Below, in pieces: positions 27,270-35,944 of a DNA stretch of 64,000 nt. Made by a program: the position numbers and the translations under genes. Numbering within the stretch: the first letter of the stretch is position 1; each line of letters starts with the position of its first letter. This DNA is from Oligoflexus sp. Lineage in GTDB: Bacteria; Bdellovibrionota_B; Oligoflexia; Oligoflexales; Oligoflexaceae. The notes below the pieces were generated by a model. The model saw nothing but the letters and a program-made list of their open reading frames with translations, had not been told where the DNA came from and searched no databases. The stretch lies in assembly GCA_014378195.1 (NCBI GenBank), contig JACMOC010000048.1, positions 1 through 64,000 of the forward strand, in the 5' to 3' direction.

Positions 27270-28124
27270 ATGAAGCGTGCAGTCTTCAATCAAAAAGGTG
27301 GCGTCGGCAAAACTTCGATCACCTGCAACCTCGCAGCGGCGATGGCCAAATTAGGTCGCAAAGTGTTGGTTGTTGACTTGGACTCTCAGGCCAACACTTC
27401 AAAGTATCTGCTTGGCAACCGCATGGACCGTGTGGAGGCGACGATAGTCGATTTTTTTAATTCGACTTTGAGTTTTCGCCTCTTTCAAGACTCGCTCATG
27501 GATACGATCTACGAGACGGAGTATCCAGGACTCTTTGTGATCCCAGCTCATGATTCATTGAAAGAGCTGCAGCCGAAACTCGAAGGTCGCTATAAGGTTT
27601 TCAAGCTGGGCGAGGCGATCGATGTCGCGCGCGAAAAACTCGGTTTCGACGAAGTCCTCTTTGACACACCTCCCGCTCTCAATTTTTATAGCATGAGTTC
27701 GCTTCTTGCAGCGGACCGCGTGTTGATTCCGTTTGATTGTGATGCTTTCAGCGAAGACGCCGTTGACCAGGTCATGGTTGCCGTTGAAGAAGTGTCGCAG
27801 GACCATAGGCCCGAGCTCAAGGTCGAAGGAATCGTGATCAATCATTTCCAAAGTCAGGCGAAACTCCCTAAAACGACTATCGAAAGACTGCTCGCCAAGG
27901 GTCTTCCCGTCCTCGAACCTTATTTAACTTCCTCGGTAATTATGAGAGAAAGTCATAGTGAGGGAACTCCACTTCCTTTCTATAAACCAAATCATAAACT
28001 CACACAGGAGTTTATGGCTTTGGCGCAGAAACTCATAAACGCTGATTTCAAAGCGAATGTTGTGCATGCAGCTCCCTCAAAAAAGCTGCGCAAAAAGGCT
28101 GAGAGCGAATCAGAATTGGATTAA
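27270..28124 (+). CDS. ParA/Soj-type ATPase
   Basis: A 284-residue protein. The ATG at 27270 with AGAGGGG upstream starts directly on the deviant Walker A strand, FNQKGGVGKTSITCNLA, with the signature lysine. Walker A' (LFDTPPALNFY) and the switch region follow. The C-terminal tail is lysine-rich (KKLRKKAESE). ParA proteins form DNA- or membrane-bound gradients for segregation or positioning of cell structures. No parB or centromere-like repeat is adjacent, so an orphan role such as positioning the pilus machinery is possible. It cannot be told from chromosomal Soj by sequence alone. Confidence 0.85.
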   Translation: MKRAVFNQKGGVGKTSITCNLAAAMAKLGRKVLVVDLDSQANTSKYLLGNRMDRVEATIVDFFNSTLSFRLFQDSLMDTIYETEYPGLFVIPAHDSLKELQPKLEGRYKVFKLGEAIDVAREKLGFDEVLFDTPPALNFYSMSSLLAADRVLIPFDCDAFSEDAVDQVMVAVEEVSQDHRPELKVEGIVINHFQSQAKLPKTTIERLLAKGLPVLEPYLTSSVIMRESHSEGTPLPFYKPNHKLTQEFMALAQKLINADFKANVVHAAPSKKLRKKAESESELD

Positions 28125-28135
28125 GGATGGGTGCA

Positions 28136-28867
28136 ATGACAGAGGGTGTTTTCGAATATCTGAGACAGGTTGATTGGCTTGAAGCTCGGAATCAGATTCC
28201 TCGTTGGCATGATCGAGGCATACATCATGGCTTTGAGGGGCTTGGCCACGAGCTTCCTCCTTACGGGCTTCATCTTAAGCAGGTTCACTCCAGACATGTC
28301 GTTGAGATTACGGAATCAGGTTCGGAAGGAATCGCCGGTCAGGGCGATGCTCTCGCGACTTTTCTTCCGACGCATCGAATCGCGGTAAAAACAGCCGATT
28401 GTGTGCCTATACTTCTTTATCACCATGAGTTCGTAATGGCGATTCACGCCGGTTGGCGCGGGCTGGCTCAGGATATTCTGGGAGAGGCCTGCCGGTTTGT
28501 GGCCGGAAAAGGTCTGGAACTGAAAGATTGCGAGTGGGGCATCGGACCCTCGATACTCCCAGCCAGTTTTGAGGTAGGGCCTGAAGTGATCGAAGTTTTC
28601 GCGAACCAGGAGGCATTTCGGGACGAGCTCAGCTGGAACCTGACGAAGGGGCTGCGTGATCGCTGGCATCTTGATCTCCAGGCGATGGCTGTGCTTCGAC
28701 TGAGACGAGCGGGCGTCCTGCCGACGCACATCAGTGTCATCCGCTCCGATACAAAAACCCATAGCGATAAGTGGCACTCTTTTCGTCGATCAGGCGATCA
28801 TGCGGGCCGCAATTGGTCGTGGATTGAACATGGGTCTGCCGCTCTTACAAGCCTAGGCCTTACCTAA
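28136..28867 (+). CDS. pgeF: Peptidoglycan editing factor PgeF (YfiH/laccase-domain family)
   Basis: A 243-residue protein. ATG 28136 is preferred over 28127 because AAGG lies nine bases before it but abuts the earlier one. Family motifs are LKQVHS, GDALAT, VKTADCVPILL, AIHAGWRGL and WHSFRR, with His-Cys-His zinc ligands in the first, third and fourth. E. coli YfiH removes misincorporated serine from peptidoglycan precursors. Older names call it a multicopper polyphenol oxidase. It lies 11 bases after the ParA-like gene and is probably in its transcript. Confidence 0.9.
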   Translation: MTEGVFEYLRQVDWLEARNQIPRWHDRGIHHGFEGLGHELPPYGLHLKQVHSRHVVEITESGSEGIAGQGDALATFLPTHRIAVKTADCVPILLYHHEFVMAIHAGWRGLAQDILGEACRFVAGKGLELKDCEWGIGPSILPASFEVGPEVIEVFANQEAFRDELSWNLTKGLRDRWHLDLQAMAVLRLRRAGVLPTHISVIRSDTKTHSDKWHSFRRSGDHAGRNWSWIEHGSAALTSLGLT

Positions 28868-28989
28868 TTACTCCTATGCAGACTTTTTGGCTTAGTAAAC
28901 CGTCCTGGCTCCGGACAAGTGTCTTGGGCCGAGGGCGTAGCTGTGTTAAAAGAAAGGGTTCCATAGGATAATGTCGCGAGGGTGAGTGG

Positions 28990-30813
28990 ATGGGTGTTCT
29001 GATTAGTGCGCAGGGTCTGAGTAAGTCGATGAGCCACAAAGTACTGTTTTCTAAGCTCGATTTGACTGTGGAAGACGGTGACAGACTCGGCATTATCGGC
29101 CCCAACGGTGCAGGCAAAACCACCTTACTCAAGATTCTCGCAAATCGCGAAACCAGTGACGAGGGACAAGTCTCCCGTAAAAAAGGCCTAAAACTGGCCT
29201 ATGTTGTCCAGCAACCCGAAACACCCGCGGACAAAAACGTCCTTGAGGTGCTTCAGGAGGCGGGTGAACGCGAGGGACTCAGCGTCGACACTGCAAGTGT
29301 CGAATCGCAGAAGATGGCAAGCCGTCTTGGATTTGAAGATCCTTACCAAGAAGCCGGCCGCCTTTCGGGAGGCTGGAAAAAGCGTCTTGCGATCGGTGCG
29401 GCTCTTATGGGCGCGCCCGATATGGTGCTGTTTGATGAGCCTACCAACCATCTGGATCTAAGGTCCGTACTTTGGCTCGAAGGTTTTCTGCGCGAAGCCC
29501 CCTTCGCCTGGACGGTCGTAAGTCACGATCGACTTTTCCTCGACCGAACAGCGAAACGCATCCTTGAAATCAATCCAATGTACCCCGGTCACAACCACTC
29601 CGAGACCGGAAACTACAGTATTTTTATGGAAAAACGATTCGTGTACCTGAAGGACCTGGCGCAGAACGCAGCAAGTCTCGCCAACAAACTTCGCAAAGAA
29701 GATATTTGGCTTTCGCGCCAACCGAAAGCGCGCGGGACCAAATCGCAGGCGCGTATCGATGCGGCGATGACCATGAAAGCCGAAATGCAGGATCTCAACT
29801 CGCGTTTGAAAACGACGAGCAGTGATATCGATTTTCAGAACTCCGGGCGTAAGAGTCGTCAGCTTGTGGTGCTGAAGGGTATCAGTAAAGCTTACGGCGA
29901 GAAAAAGCTCTTTGAAGGTCTTGATTTTATCATAGGTCCTAAAATAGTCCTCGGTATCCTTGGCGACAACGGAACCGGGAAATCCACTCTCCTCAAAATC
30001 ATCCAAGGCGAAATTCCTGCGGATAGCGGCGAGCGTACAATCGCGCCCAATCTTGAGCTGGTTTATTTCGATCAGGGCCGTGAATCACTTAATCCTGAAT
30101 GGACACTTAAACGTGCGATCAGCGACGGCCATGATTCGGTGATTTTCCAGGACCGGCCTATCCACGTTGCCTCTTGGATCCGCCGTTTTCAGTTTCAAGT
30201 GAATCAGCTGGACCAGAAGTTGAGTTTCCTCTCCGGGGGTGAACAGGCGAAAGTCCTTATTTCACGGCTTATGCTCAGGCGAGCCGACGTTCTGCTCCTC
30301 GATGAGCCAAACAACGATCTCGATATCGATACCCTCGAGATATTGGAAGAGAGCCTCGAGGATTTCCCGGGCGCGATCGTCCTCATCTCCCATGACCGTT
30401 ATCTGCTCGAGCGACTTTGTACGCATTTCCTCGCTATTCAGGGCAATGGAGCGATACAGGCCTATGCGGATTACGAGCAGTGGGAAAAAGTCTTTCTTGA
30501 TGAAGGAAAACCGAAGAAAGAAAAAAGCGGAAGTGGAGGCAGCAGCCAGGCATCCGGCGGTGCGCGAGGAAAAAGTTCAAATAAGGGGGGCAAACTCTCT
30601 TATAACGAGCAGCGCGAACTTGAGACGATGGAAGAAAATATCCAAAAAGCGGATCACGAGCTTACGGAAGCTGCTCACGCCTGTGAAGCCGCATCAACTC
30701 AGGCCAATGCTTTGGTTGCGGCGACTCAGCGGCTGCAGGCGGCTCAACTTGTCCTCGATAATCTCTATGAGCGTTGGGGCATACTCGAAGCCAAACTCGC
30801 GGGCAAAAAATAG
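28990..30813 (+). CDS. uup: ABC-F ATPase, Uup subfamily
   Basis: A 607-residue protein with two ABC domains and no membrane part. Domain 1: Walker A GPNGAGKTTL, signature RLSGGWKKR, Walker B VLFDEPTNHLD. Domain 2: GDNGTGKSTL, FLSGGEQAKV, LLLDEPNNDLD, where the usual Thr is Asn. The linker between them is basic. A Ser/Gly-rich spacer (about 510-535) and a C-terminal coiled coil (about 540-607) are the Uup hallmarks for nucleic-acid binding. Uup acts on ribosomes and affects recombination-intermediate processing. GAGGG lies eight bases before the ATG. Confidence 0.88.
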   Translation: MGVLISAQGLSKSMSHKVLFSKLDLTVEDGDRLGIIGPNGAGKTTLLKILANRETSDEGQVSRKKGLKLAYVVQQPETPADKNVLEVLQEAGEREGLSVDTASVESQKMASRLGFEDPYQEAGRLSGGWKKRLAIGAALMGAPDMVLFDEPTNHLDLRSVLWLEGFLREAPFAWTVVSHDRLFLDRTAKRILEINPMYPGHNHSETGNYSIFMEKRFVYLKDLAQNAASLANKLRKEDIWLSRQPKARGTKSQARIDAAMTMKAEMQDLNSRLKTTSSDIDFQNSGRKSRQLVVLKGISKAYGEKKLFEGLDFIIGPKIVLGILGDNGTGKSTLLKIIQGEIPADSGERTIAPNLELVYFDQGRESLNPEWTLKRAISDGHDSVIFQDRPIHVASWIRRFQFQVNQLDQKLSFLSGGEQAKVLISRLMLRRADVLLLDEPNNDLDIDTLEILEESLEDFPGAIVLISHDRYLLERLCTHFLAIQGNGAIQAYADYEQWEKVFLDEGKPKKEKSGSGGSSQASGGARGKSSNKGGKLSYNEQRELETMEENIQKADHELTEAAHACEAASTQANALVAATQRLQAAQLVLDNLYERWGILEAKLAGKK

Positions 30814-30912
30814 TCCTGAGGGCGAATCGATGGCCCGTCCTTAATACATTTAAGAACTCAAGTTTTCCCAATAAATTCCGATGACTCACATGTCGAAGTA
30901 TTGGGAGAACTT

Positions 30913-32046
30913 ATGCGATCGTCTTATCTTGCTTTTACCTTTTTATTTTTGACACTTACACCCGCCTGTAAGTCGGCTAAAACGAACCCCGCTGCCGGTC
31001 CAGTCAGCCCACCCGTCGGGACTGCAAACGGCACAAGCTCAACACCGGCACCTGATGCTGCCACAACGCCTCCTGTTGCGAGTGCGCCCCTGACTTGCCG
31101 GACGGTTCCTGAATGCCAGCAAAAACTTCCTGATTTTGGACCGGCGACCGGATTCAAAACTGTTTCTAGCAAAATAAAATCAGTAGCCACAGATACTGCC
31201 GCGCATCGCGGACGGGACATGCTGGTGGTTGAAGGTCAGGATCCCTCAATCGTCGCTCGTTTCGCCCTCGGTGGTGTCGCGGATATACCCGTCACGGGCG
31301 AAGCCGTCGATATCTATATGTCGAAAGGCTGCACGGAAGGTTGGACTAAAGTCGGTACCGTGACGACTTCGGACGGGAAAACCAAACGTTCCATGGAAGG
31401 TATCGACGATAACGGCGGTTATGTTATGTCCTCTCTTAGTTCGCTCGGCGTGACTGGGCTGAGCGTAGGCCGTCACCATTTTGTGCTGGTTTTAAAACCT
31501 AACAACGATACGGTTGAACTGTATATTGAAGTTCTGCCGAAGAAAAACGCGGTCGTTGTGAGTGATATCGACGGGACCTTAACCTCTTCCGAAAATGCGG
31601 CTGCATCCGAAGTCATTCGTGTTCATCCTGCGGCGCGGCCAGGCGCTGCTGAATTAATGAAAGATTTTTACACCAAAGGTTACGATATATTTTACCTGAC
31701 GGCTCGCCCCGTCGGCCTGCTTCCGGCAACGCGCGATTGGTTGAATGTCCGAGGGTTTCCGCCTGGCGTGATTCACACCACAAACCTTGCGTTAGGAGCG
31801 ACTGGAACCGCAGCGGCGAATTTCAAAGTCAACGAACTTGCACAGCTTAGGAAATCGACCGGCATCGTGCCGACCTATGCTTTTGGAAACAAACCCTCTG
31901 ACGTTGATGCCTTTAAAACAGCAGGCGTACTCGCGGCCAACAGTTACTTTTATCAACTGACTGGCGATACTACCGGCGCGAAGGTCATCAACGACTACAC
32001 CGCGTTCACGCCCACAATTCAGTCGATCCCTTCATACTGCCCTTAA
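30913..32046 (+). CDS. Lipoprotein with lipin-like (LNS2) HAD phosphatase domain
   Basis: A 377-residue protein. The ATG at 30913 has GGGAG seven bases upstream. The signal ends in LTPAC. A Pro/Ala/Thr-rich spacer leads into a beta-sandwich (about 80-205) and then a HAD domain with the DxDGT motif VSDIDGTLTS (D218, D220), FYLTARPVG, and AFGNKPSDVDAF. This matches the LNS2 part of lipin/Smp2 phosphatidate phosphatases and related bacterial proteins. Phosphatidate or another phosphorylated surface lipid is the likely substrate, by family. Surface anchoring of such an enzyme is unusual. Confidence 0.75.
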   Translation: MRSSYLAFTFLFLTLTPACKSAKTNPAAGPVSPPVGTANGTSSTPAPDAATTPPVASAPLTCRTVPECQQKLPDFGPATGFKTVSSKIKSVATDTAAHRGRDMLVVEGQDPSIVARFALGGVADIPVTGEAVDIYMSKGCTEGWTKVGTVTTSDGKTKRSMEGIDDNGGYVMSSLSSLGVTGLSVGRHHFVLVLKPNNDTVELYIEVLPKKNAVVVSDIDGTLTSSENAAASEVIRVHPAARPGAAELMKDFYTKGYDIFYLTARPVGLLPATRDWLNVRGFPPGVIHTTNLALGATGTAAANFKVNELAQLRKSTGIVPTYAFGNKPSDVDAFKTAGVLAANSYFYQLTGDTTGAKVINDYTAFTPTIQSIPSYCP

Positions 32047-32074
32047 GTGCTTTGTATTCCATGCCTTACGCCTT

Positions 32075-32104
32075 GGCCCCAGGATGGTGCCAGGGCCTTT
32101 TTTT
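32075..32104 (+). terminator. Rho-independent terminator
   Basis: GGCCC and GGGCC pair around an imperfect inner loop and are followed by seven Ts, 29 bases after the lipin-like gene. Confidence 0.8.
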
Positions 32105-32168
32105 ATGGCCAGTCGGCGTGTACTGCGTTACTGTTTGAAAGGTGGTTCAGCCTAGGGAGTGTTAAGCT

Positions 32169-33146
32169 ATGTCCAAGAATCGATCGATAGCAGTCTTGTG
32201 TAGCGGTGGAGACGGCCCTGGCATGAATGCGGCTTTGCGCTCGGTGGTGAGAAGCGCATATAAAGCAGGTATCGATGTCTATGGCGTTTACAAGGGTTAT
32301 GAAGGCCTCCTGGAGCGTTCTGTTGTGCCTCTCGACCTTGCCTCTGTGGGCAATATCATTCAACGCGGCGGGACATTCATATACACGTCTCGATCCCCTC
32401 GGTTTATGGAGCCTGCTCATCGGGCGGCCGCCGCTGCTTATCTTAAAGAACTGGGCGTCATGGGTCTCATCGTGATAGGCGGAAACGGGTCGTTTAACGG
32501 CGCGCATCTTCTTCACAAAGAATGGGGCATGCCGGTCGCGTGTATTCCCGGGACTATCGACAACGATATTGAAGGCACCGAATTTACCATCGGGTTTGAT
32601 ACAGCGACCAATACCGCGGTTGAGGCTATCGACAAAATACGTGATACGGCCACTTCGCATGAACGCACATTTTTAGTGGAAGTCATGGGCCGCTCGGCAG
32701 GCGGCATCGCCATCACGGTTGCGATTACAACCGGAGCCGAAGCGGTAATTTTTCCTGACCGCAACGTTGACCTTTCGCAGGTCGCCAGTGCGGTCACCCG
32801 CGGTGTTGCCCGGGGCAAAAAATCCTCGATCATCATCGTCGCTGAAGGGGAAAAAGAGGGTCTCGGGCATGGTTACCAAAAAATCCTAAGAGAAACCTAT
32901 GGACTCGATACGAGGTTATGTATTTTGGGTCATATTCAACGTGGCGGAAACCCTTCCGCACGCGATCGCTTTTTAGGATCGATCATGGGGCAGATGGCCG
33001 TTCAGGCTCTCCATGAAGGCCAGACCGCGGTTGCTACAGTTGTGCGTCAGGGGCAATTTACCCTAGCGCCCTTAGTTGAGTGTCTGAACAAACGTAACGA
33101 CTTTGATAAGTCGCTCGTTGAACTACTCGATACGCTTGCTCTCTAA
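32169..33146 (+). CDS. pfkA: 6-phosphofructokinase with an altered Mg-binding motif
   Basis: A 325-residue protein of normal PfkA length. Conserved parts are SGGDGPGMNAA, the catalytic GTIDNDI (D131), EVMGRSAG and HIQRGGNPSARD. The nucleotide/Mg motif, usually GGDGS in ATP enzymes, is GGNGSF here (N106 in place of the Mg-binding Asp). The Gly that marks ATP rather than pyrophosphate use is retained. The enzyme would phosphorylate fructose 6-phosphate in glycolysis. Whether activity or donor use is changed is open. AGGGAG lies upstream. Confidence 0.88.
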   Translation: MSKNRSIAVLCSGGDGPGMNAALRSVVRSAYKAGIDVYGVYKGYEGLLERSVVPLDLASVGNIIQRGGTFIYTSRSPRFMEPAHRAAAAAYLKELGVMGLIVIGGNGSFNGAHLLHKEWGMPVACIPGTIDNDIEGTEFTIGFDTATNTAVEAIDKIRDTATSHERTFLVEVMGRSAGGIAITVAITTGAEAVIFPDRNVDLSQVASAVTRGVARGKKSSIIIVAEGEKEGLGHGYQKILRETYGLDTRLCILGHIQRGGNPSARDRFLGSIMGQMAVQALHEGQTAVATVVRQGQFTLAPLVECLNKRNDFDKSLVELLDTLAL

Positions 33147-33162
33147 ATAAAGGACTTCGTTT

Positions 33163-33609
33163 ATGAGCCATTTTCCGGCTGATCTCAATATTGACGAGCT
33201 GAATCAATCCTGGCTCCCTAAGCTCGACAAAAGCCTCGGCGTGAAAATCACTGCCGTTCGGGGGGATACCCTGGTTTCCGAGCTGACTGTTACAGATCTA
33301 ATGCTTCAGCCCTTCGGTGTTATGCATGGGGGCGTGAGCTGTGTTTTAGGTGAGAGTATGGGGTCGGTGGCAGGTGGGATGATACTGAAAGATCCAAACC
33401 TGACAGTAGTCGGTCAGAGTCTTTATGCACTTCATCTAAGGCCGGTAAAGCTAGGCATGACTTTACTCATAGAAGCGTCTCCTCAGCATATTGGCAAAAG
33501 AACCCAGATTTGGGATATTTTGCTTCAGGACAAAGAAACAAACAAACCGACGGCCAAAATCACTTTAACGCTAGCCGTTATAGAGAAGTCGAGAAATGCC
33601 CCGAAATAA
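33163..33609 (+). CDS. menI: Hotdog-fold thioesterase, MenI/YdiI-like
   Basis: A 148-residue PaaI-type hotdog protein. The run QPFGVMHGGVSCVLGESMG closely follows E. coli YdiI, which hydrolyses 1,4-dihydroxy-2-naphthoyl-CoA in menaquinone synthesis; the catalytic glutamate is in LGESMG. Menaquinone genes 7 kb away support that role, but other acyl-CoA substrates are possible. It follows pfkA by 16 bases with a good ribosome site (AAAGGA). Its last 32 bases overlap the end of the opposite-strand sensor gene. Confidence 0.75.
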   Translation: MSHFPADLNIDELNQSWLPKLDKSLGVKITAVRGDTLVSELTVTDLMLQPFGVMHGGVSCVLGESMGSVAGGMILKDPNLTVVGQSLYALHLRPVKLGMTLLIEASPQHIGKRTQIWDILLQDKETNKPTAKITLTLAVIEKSRNAPK

Positions 33610-35944
33610 AGGTGTAAAAAGCCGGCTTCGTGATCGTTTCAACTGTCTGAAACTGAAGAGCAATCAACTCATGTCGATCATGACCATTGGAATTGAGAAT
33701 GATCGCATGAGTCTCTTGAAATAATATGTTTAAGGGACTCTTACTGTCCTGGGTCTGCTCAAAAAACTGAAGGATGTCGCGCCGTGACAGGATTTGCCCA
33801 GAAAGATCGATCGAAACGGCAAACACATGAGCGTCGTGGCCATGACGAAGCTGTTTCAGTGTTTGGTGATCACTTGCCCCGCTGCTCAGACGATTTTGCG
33901 AACGAATCGCGAGCAGGGTTTCGGCCATGACAACAATGGGTTTGATTGCGAGTCTACCTGTCTCCTCAGAACCATCGAAGTCCTGCCATGTGTTGACATT
34001 CTTATTCCGCATGTTAAGAGAGCGCTCTTTAATGGACGTGCCCCACATCAGGTATTTTTCAATACCAAAAATATCCTGCGACGCAAACTTTATAATATGG
34101 GTCAGCAGGAGGCTTTGTAATATAGGTTTTGGCAGGTTGAGCGAAATTACCTGATCAAGCATTGGATAGGCTATCTGATAGGTGGCGCCCGATTCTGCAT
34201 TTTGATCGGTGACAAGGAGCACATTCGCTCCCGGATTATGTTCATGAATCCTGGTCAATGATTCCACCAACGCTTCATCGACGACAATAAGCTGTGCAGG
34301 CCTCGCCGGGAAGGTCCTTACCCAGTGCTCAAATGAGTCCGAGATCCTGAGCTCCATCTGGCCACCGCCCACTGCGGATTTAAGTGTTTTCTGGTGTTTT
34401 TTGCTAGCCGAAATCAAATCGATTATTTGGACGGCAGAATCTGATTTTGACCCAATGTCGCGATTGAACAGCGCTGCGATGCGATCTAGCTTTTGGTTCA
34501 GTTTGAGCAGCCCTTCGGGATCGTGGGTATCTTCGTCATGAAGTTTTTGCAGCTGCCCTAGAATCTCCGGAATCAGAGTCTTTTTAATGGTGACGATCTG
34601 CTGCAGAAGCTGATCATTATTATGCGCGACGGTGGTCGCTATTCTTTTTTGGTTTTGCAATGCTTCGATGCGATGCTCTAAGAGAAGACTGCTTTTTTCG
34701 AGATCCATCGTGCGGCGCGACAAGTCTTCGGTCCGGCGATCGACTTCCCCGACAAGCTCAAGATTGAGCTTTCCCACGAGATTTGTTCGGTTTTTCTCGA
34801 TTGCGATCTGGTCCTCAAACCTTCGCGTCAGGAGCCTAAAGAGCGTGACGCTAAGCAAGGCGAGGAAGACCCAAGGGCTGATGAGCAGAGGGCTGCCGCT
34901 GGTGGTATGAGTATGACTGTATATGTCCACGCCCAGGAACACGCTAAGTGTTGCCGTCATAAAGCTTAGAGTACGTGCAAAGGGTCGACCGCGGAGTGCG
35001 GCTTCGAAGGCGAGTATGAGCGTAAGGCCAAGTTCGATCAAAGCGAGAGGTAGAACCTGTGGAGCAAAATAGGTTTGAAACAGAGCTGGATCAACGAGCT
35101 GAGCGGTTTGCAACGTAAGTGCCAGGATGAGGTTGAGGCCAGCTAAAATTCTGGCTATTTTACGCGGGCTTCCAACGAGGTCTTCAAAGAAAAGCAGATA
35201 AAAGATGAGGATTAGGAACATGCAGCTGAAACGAAAATTGGCGATTTCATTTAAAAACGAACTGGCCAGATCAAGCCCTGAGAGAACATAAAAGCCGCCA
35301 AAGAGGGCCATGAAACCAAACGTGGCGAGAGTTCGACTGACGAGTGCAAAGCTGAGTATAATGCCCAGGAGTCCGACAAAGGAAATCATCGTCCCGCTGA
35401 TAAAAACTGGCGAAGACGAAACGATATAATTCCAGACAGCCTTGTTTTGACTGGTAATTTGAAGCGACCGGCAATTGAGATCAAATCGACCCCGATCGGA
35501 AAGCTGCACTTTGAAATAGAGTTCCGATGGAGCCGCCGTATCGAGGGTCGCAAAGGAAATAGGCGCCAAAGCAAAGGGATTTTGGTCTGACGAGAGGATA
35601 GGCTTCTCATTTTGAAAGGCACGAAGGACGTTCACGCAATGGAGGGCCATCAAGCTGCGTAAATCAGGGTCAGCTGGACCTGTGTACCGGAGCCAGACAG
35701 TAGCCGAGGGCGTGAGGTTACCCGGAAGATCAAGCCGCGTTGCAAAAGTGGAAAGAGGCGGCGGTACCGTAGTCCGTCCCTCTGAATCCAAAGCAAAACC
35801 TTTCGGCGTTTCAAGAGTTAAATCAAGGACAGGTTGACGACGACAGCCAGTGTTGGCAAAGCTAAAAAGTAATAACAAGCAAAGTATCCCGCCATAGGCG
35901 AGACCTTTCTGATATTGCGCTGGTTTTGTAATCTTGGGCATCAT
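33578..35944 (-). CDS. Membrane sensor, paralogue with a degenerate GHKL ATPase domain
   Basis: A 788-residue protein. The ATG at 35944 overlaps the upstream stop (ATGA). Order: lipobox-like signal (ANTGC, C34), periplasmic beta-domain (about 40-190), seven or so transmembrane helices (about 190-400), a coiled coil (about 405-500), a degenerate receiver-like domain, the linker DIFGIEKYLMWG, and a C-terminal domain aligning with the neighbour's ATPase. The ATPase boxes are ruined: AETLLAIR replaces DELLMN (Asn lost), the glycine-rich G2 lid is absent, and only DLSG remains of G1. It probably cannot bind ATP. It may act as a regulatory partner of the upstream paralogue. Confidence 0.75.
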   Translation of the reverse strand: MMPKITKPAQYQKGLAYGGILCLLLLFSFANTGCRRQPVLDLTLETPKGFALDSEGRTTVPPPLSTFATRLDLPGNLTPSATVWLRYTGPADPDLRSLMALHCVNVLRAFQNEKPILSSDQNPFALAPISFATLDTAAPSELYFKVQLSDRGRFDLNCRSLQITSQNKAVWNYIVSSSPVFISGTMISFVGLLGIILSFALVSRTLATFGFMALFGGFYVLSGLDLASSFLNEIANFRFSCMFLILIFYLLFFEDLVGSPRKIARILAGLNLILALTLQTAQLVDPALFQTYFAPQVLPLALIELGLTLILAFEAALRGRPFARTLSFMTATLSVFLGVDIYSHTHTTSGSPLLISPWVFLALLSVTLFRLLTRRFEDQIAIEKNRTNLVGKLNLELVGEVDRRTEDLSRRTMDLEKSSLLLEHRIEALQNQKRIATTVAHNNDQLLQQIVTIKKTLIPEILGQLQKLHDEDTHDPEGLLKLNQKLDRIAALFNRDIGSKSDSAVQIIDLISASKKHQKTLKSAVGGGQMELRISDSFEHWVRTFPARPAQLIVVDEALVESLTRIHEHNPGANVLLVTDQNAESGATYQIAYPMLDQVISLNLPKPILQSLLLTHIIKFASQDIFGIEKYLMWGTSIKERSLNMRNKNVNTWQDFDGSEETGRLAIKPIVVMAETLLAIRSQNRLSSGASDHQTLKQLRHGHDAHVFAVSIDLSGQILSRRDILQFFEQTQDSKSPLNILFQETHAIILNSNGHDRHELIALQFQTVETITKPAFYTFISGHFSTSL

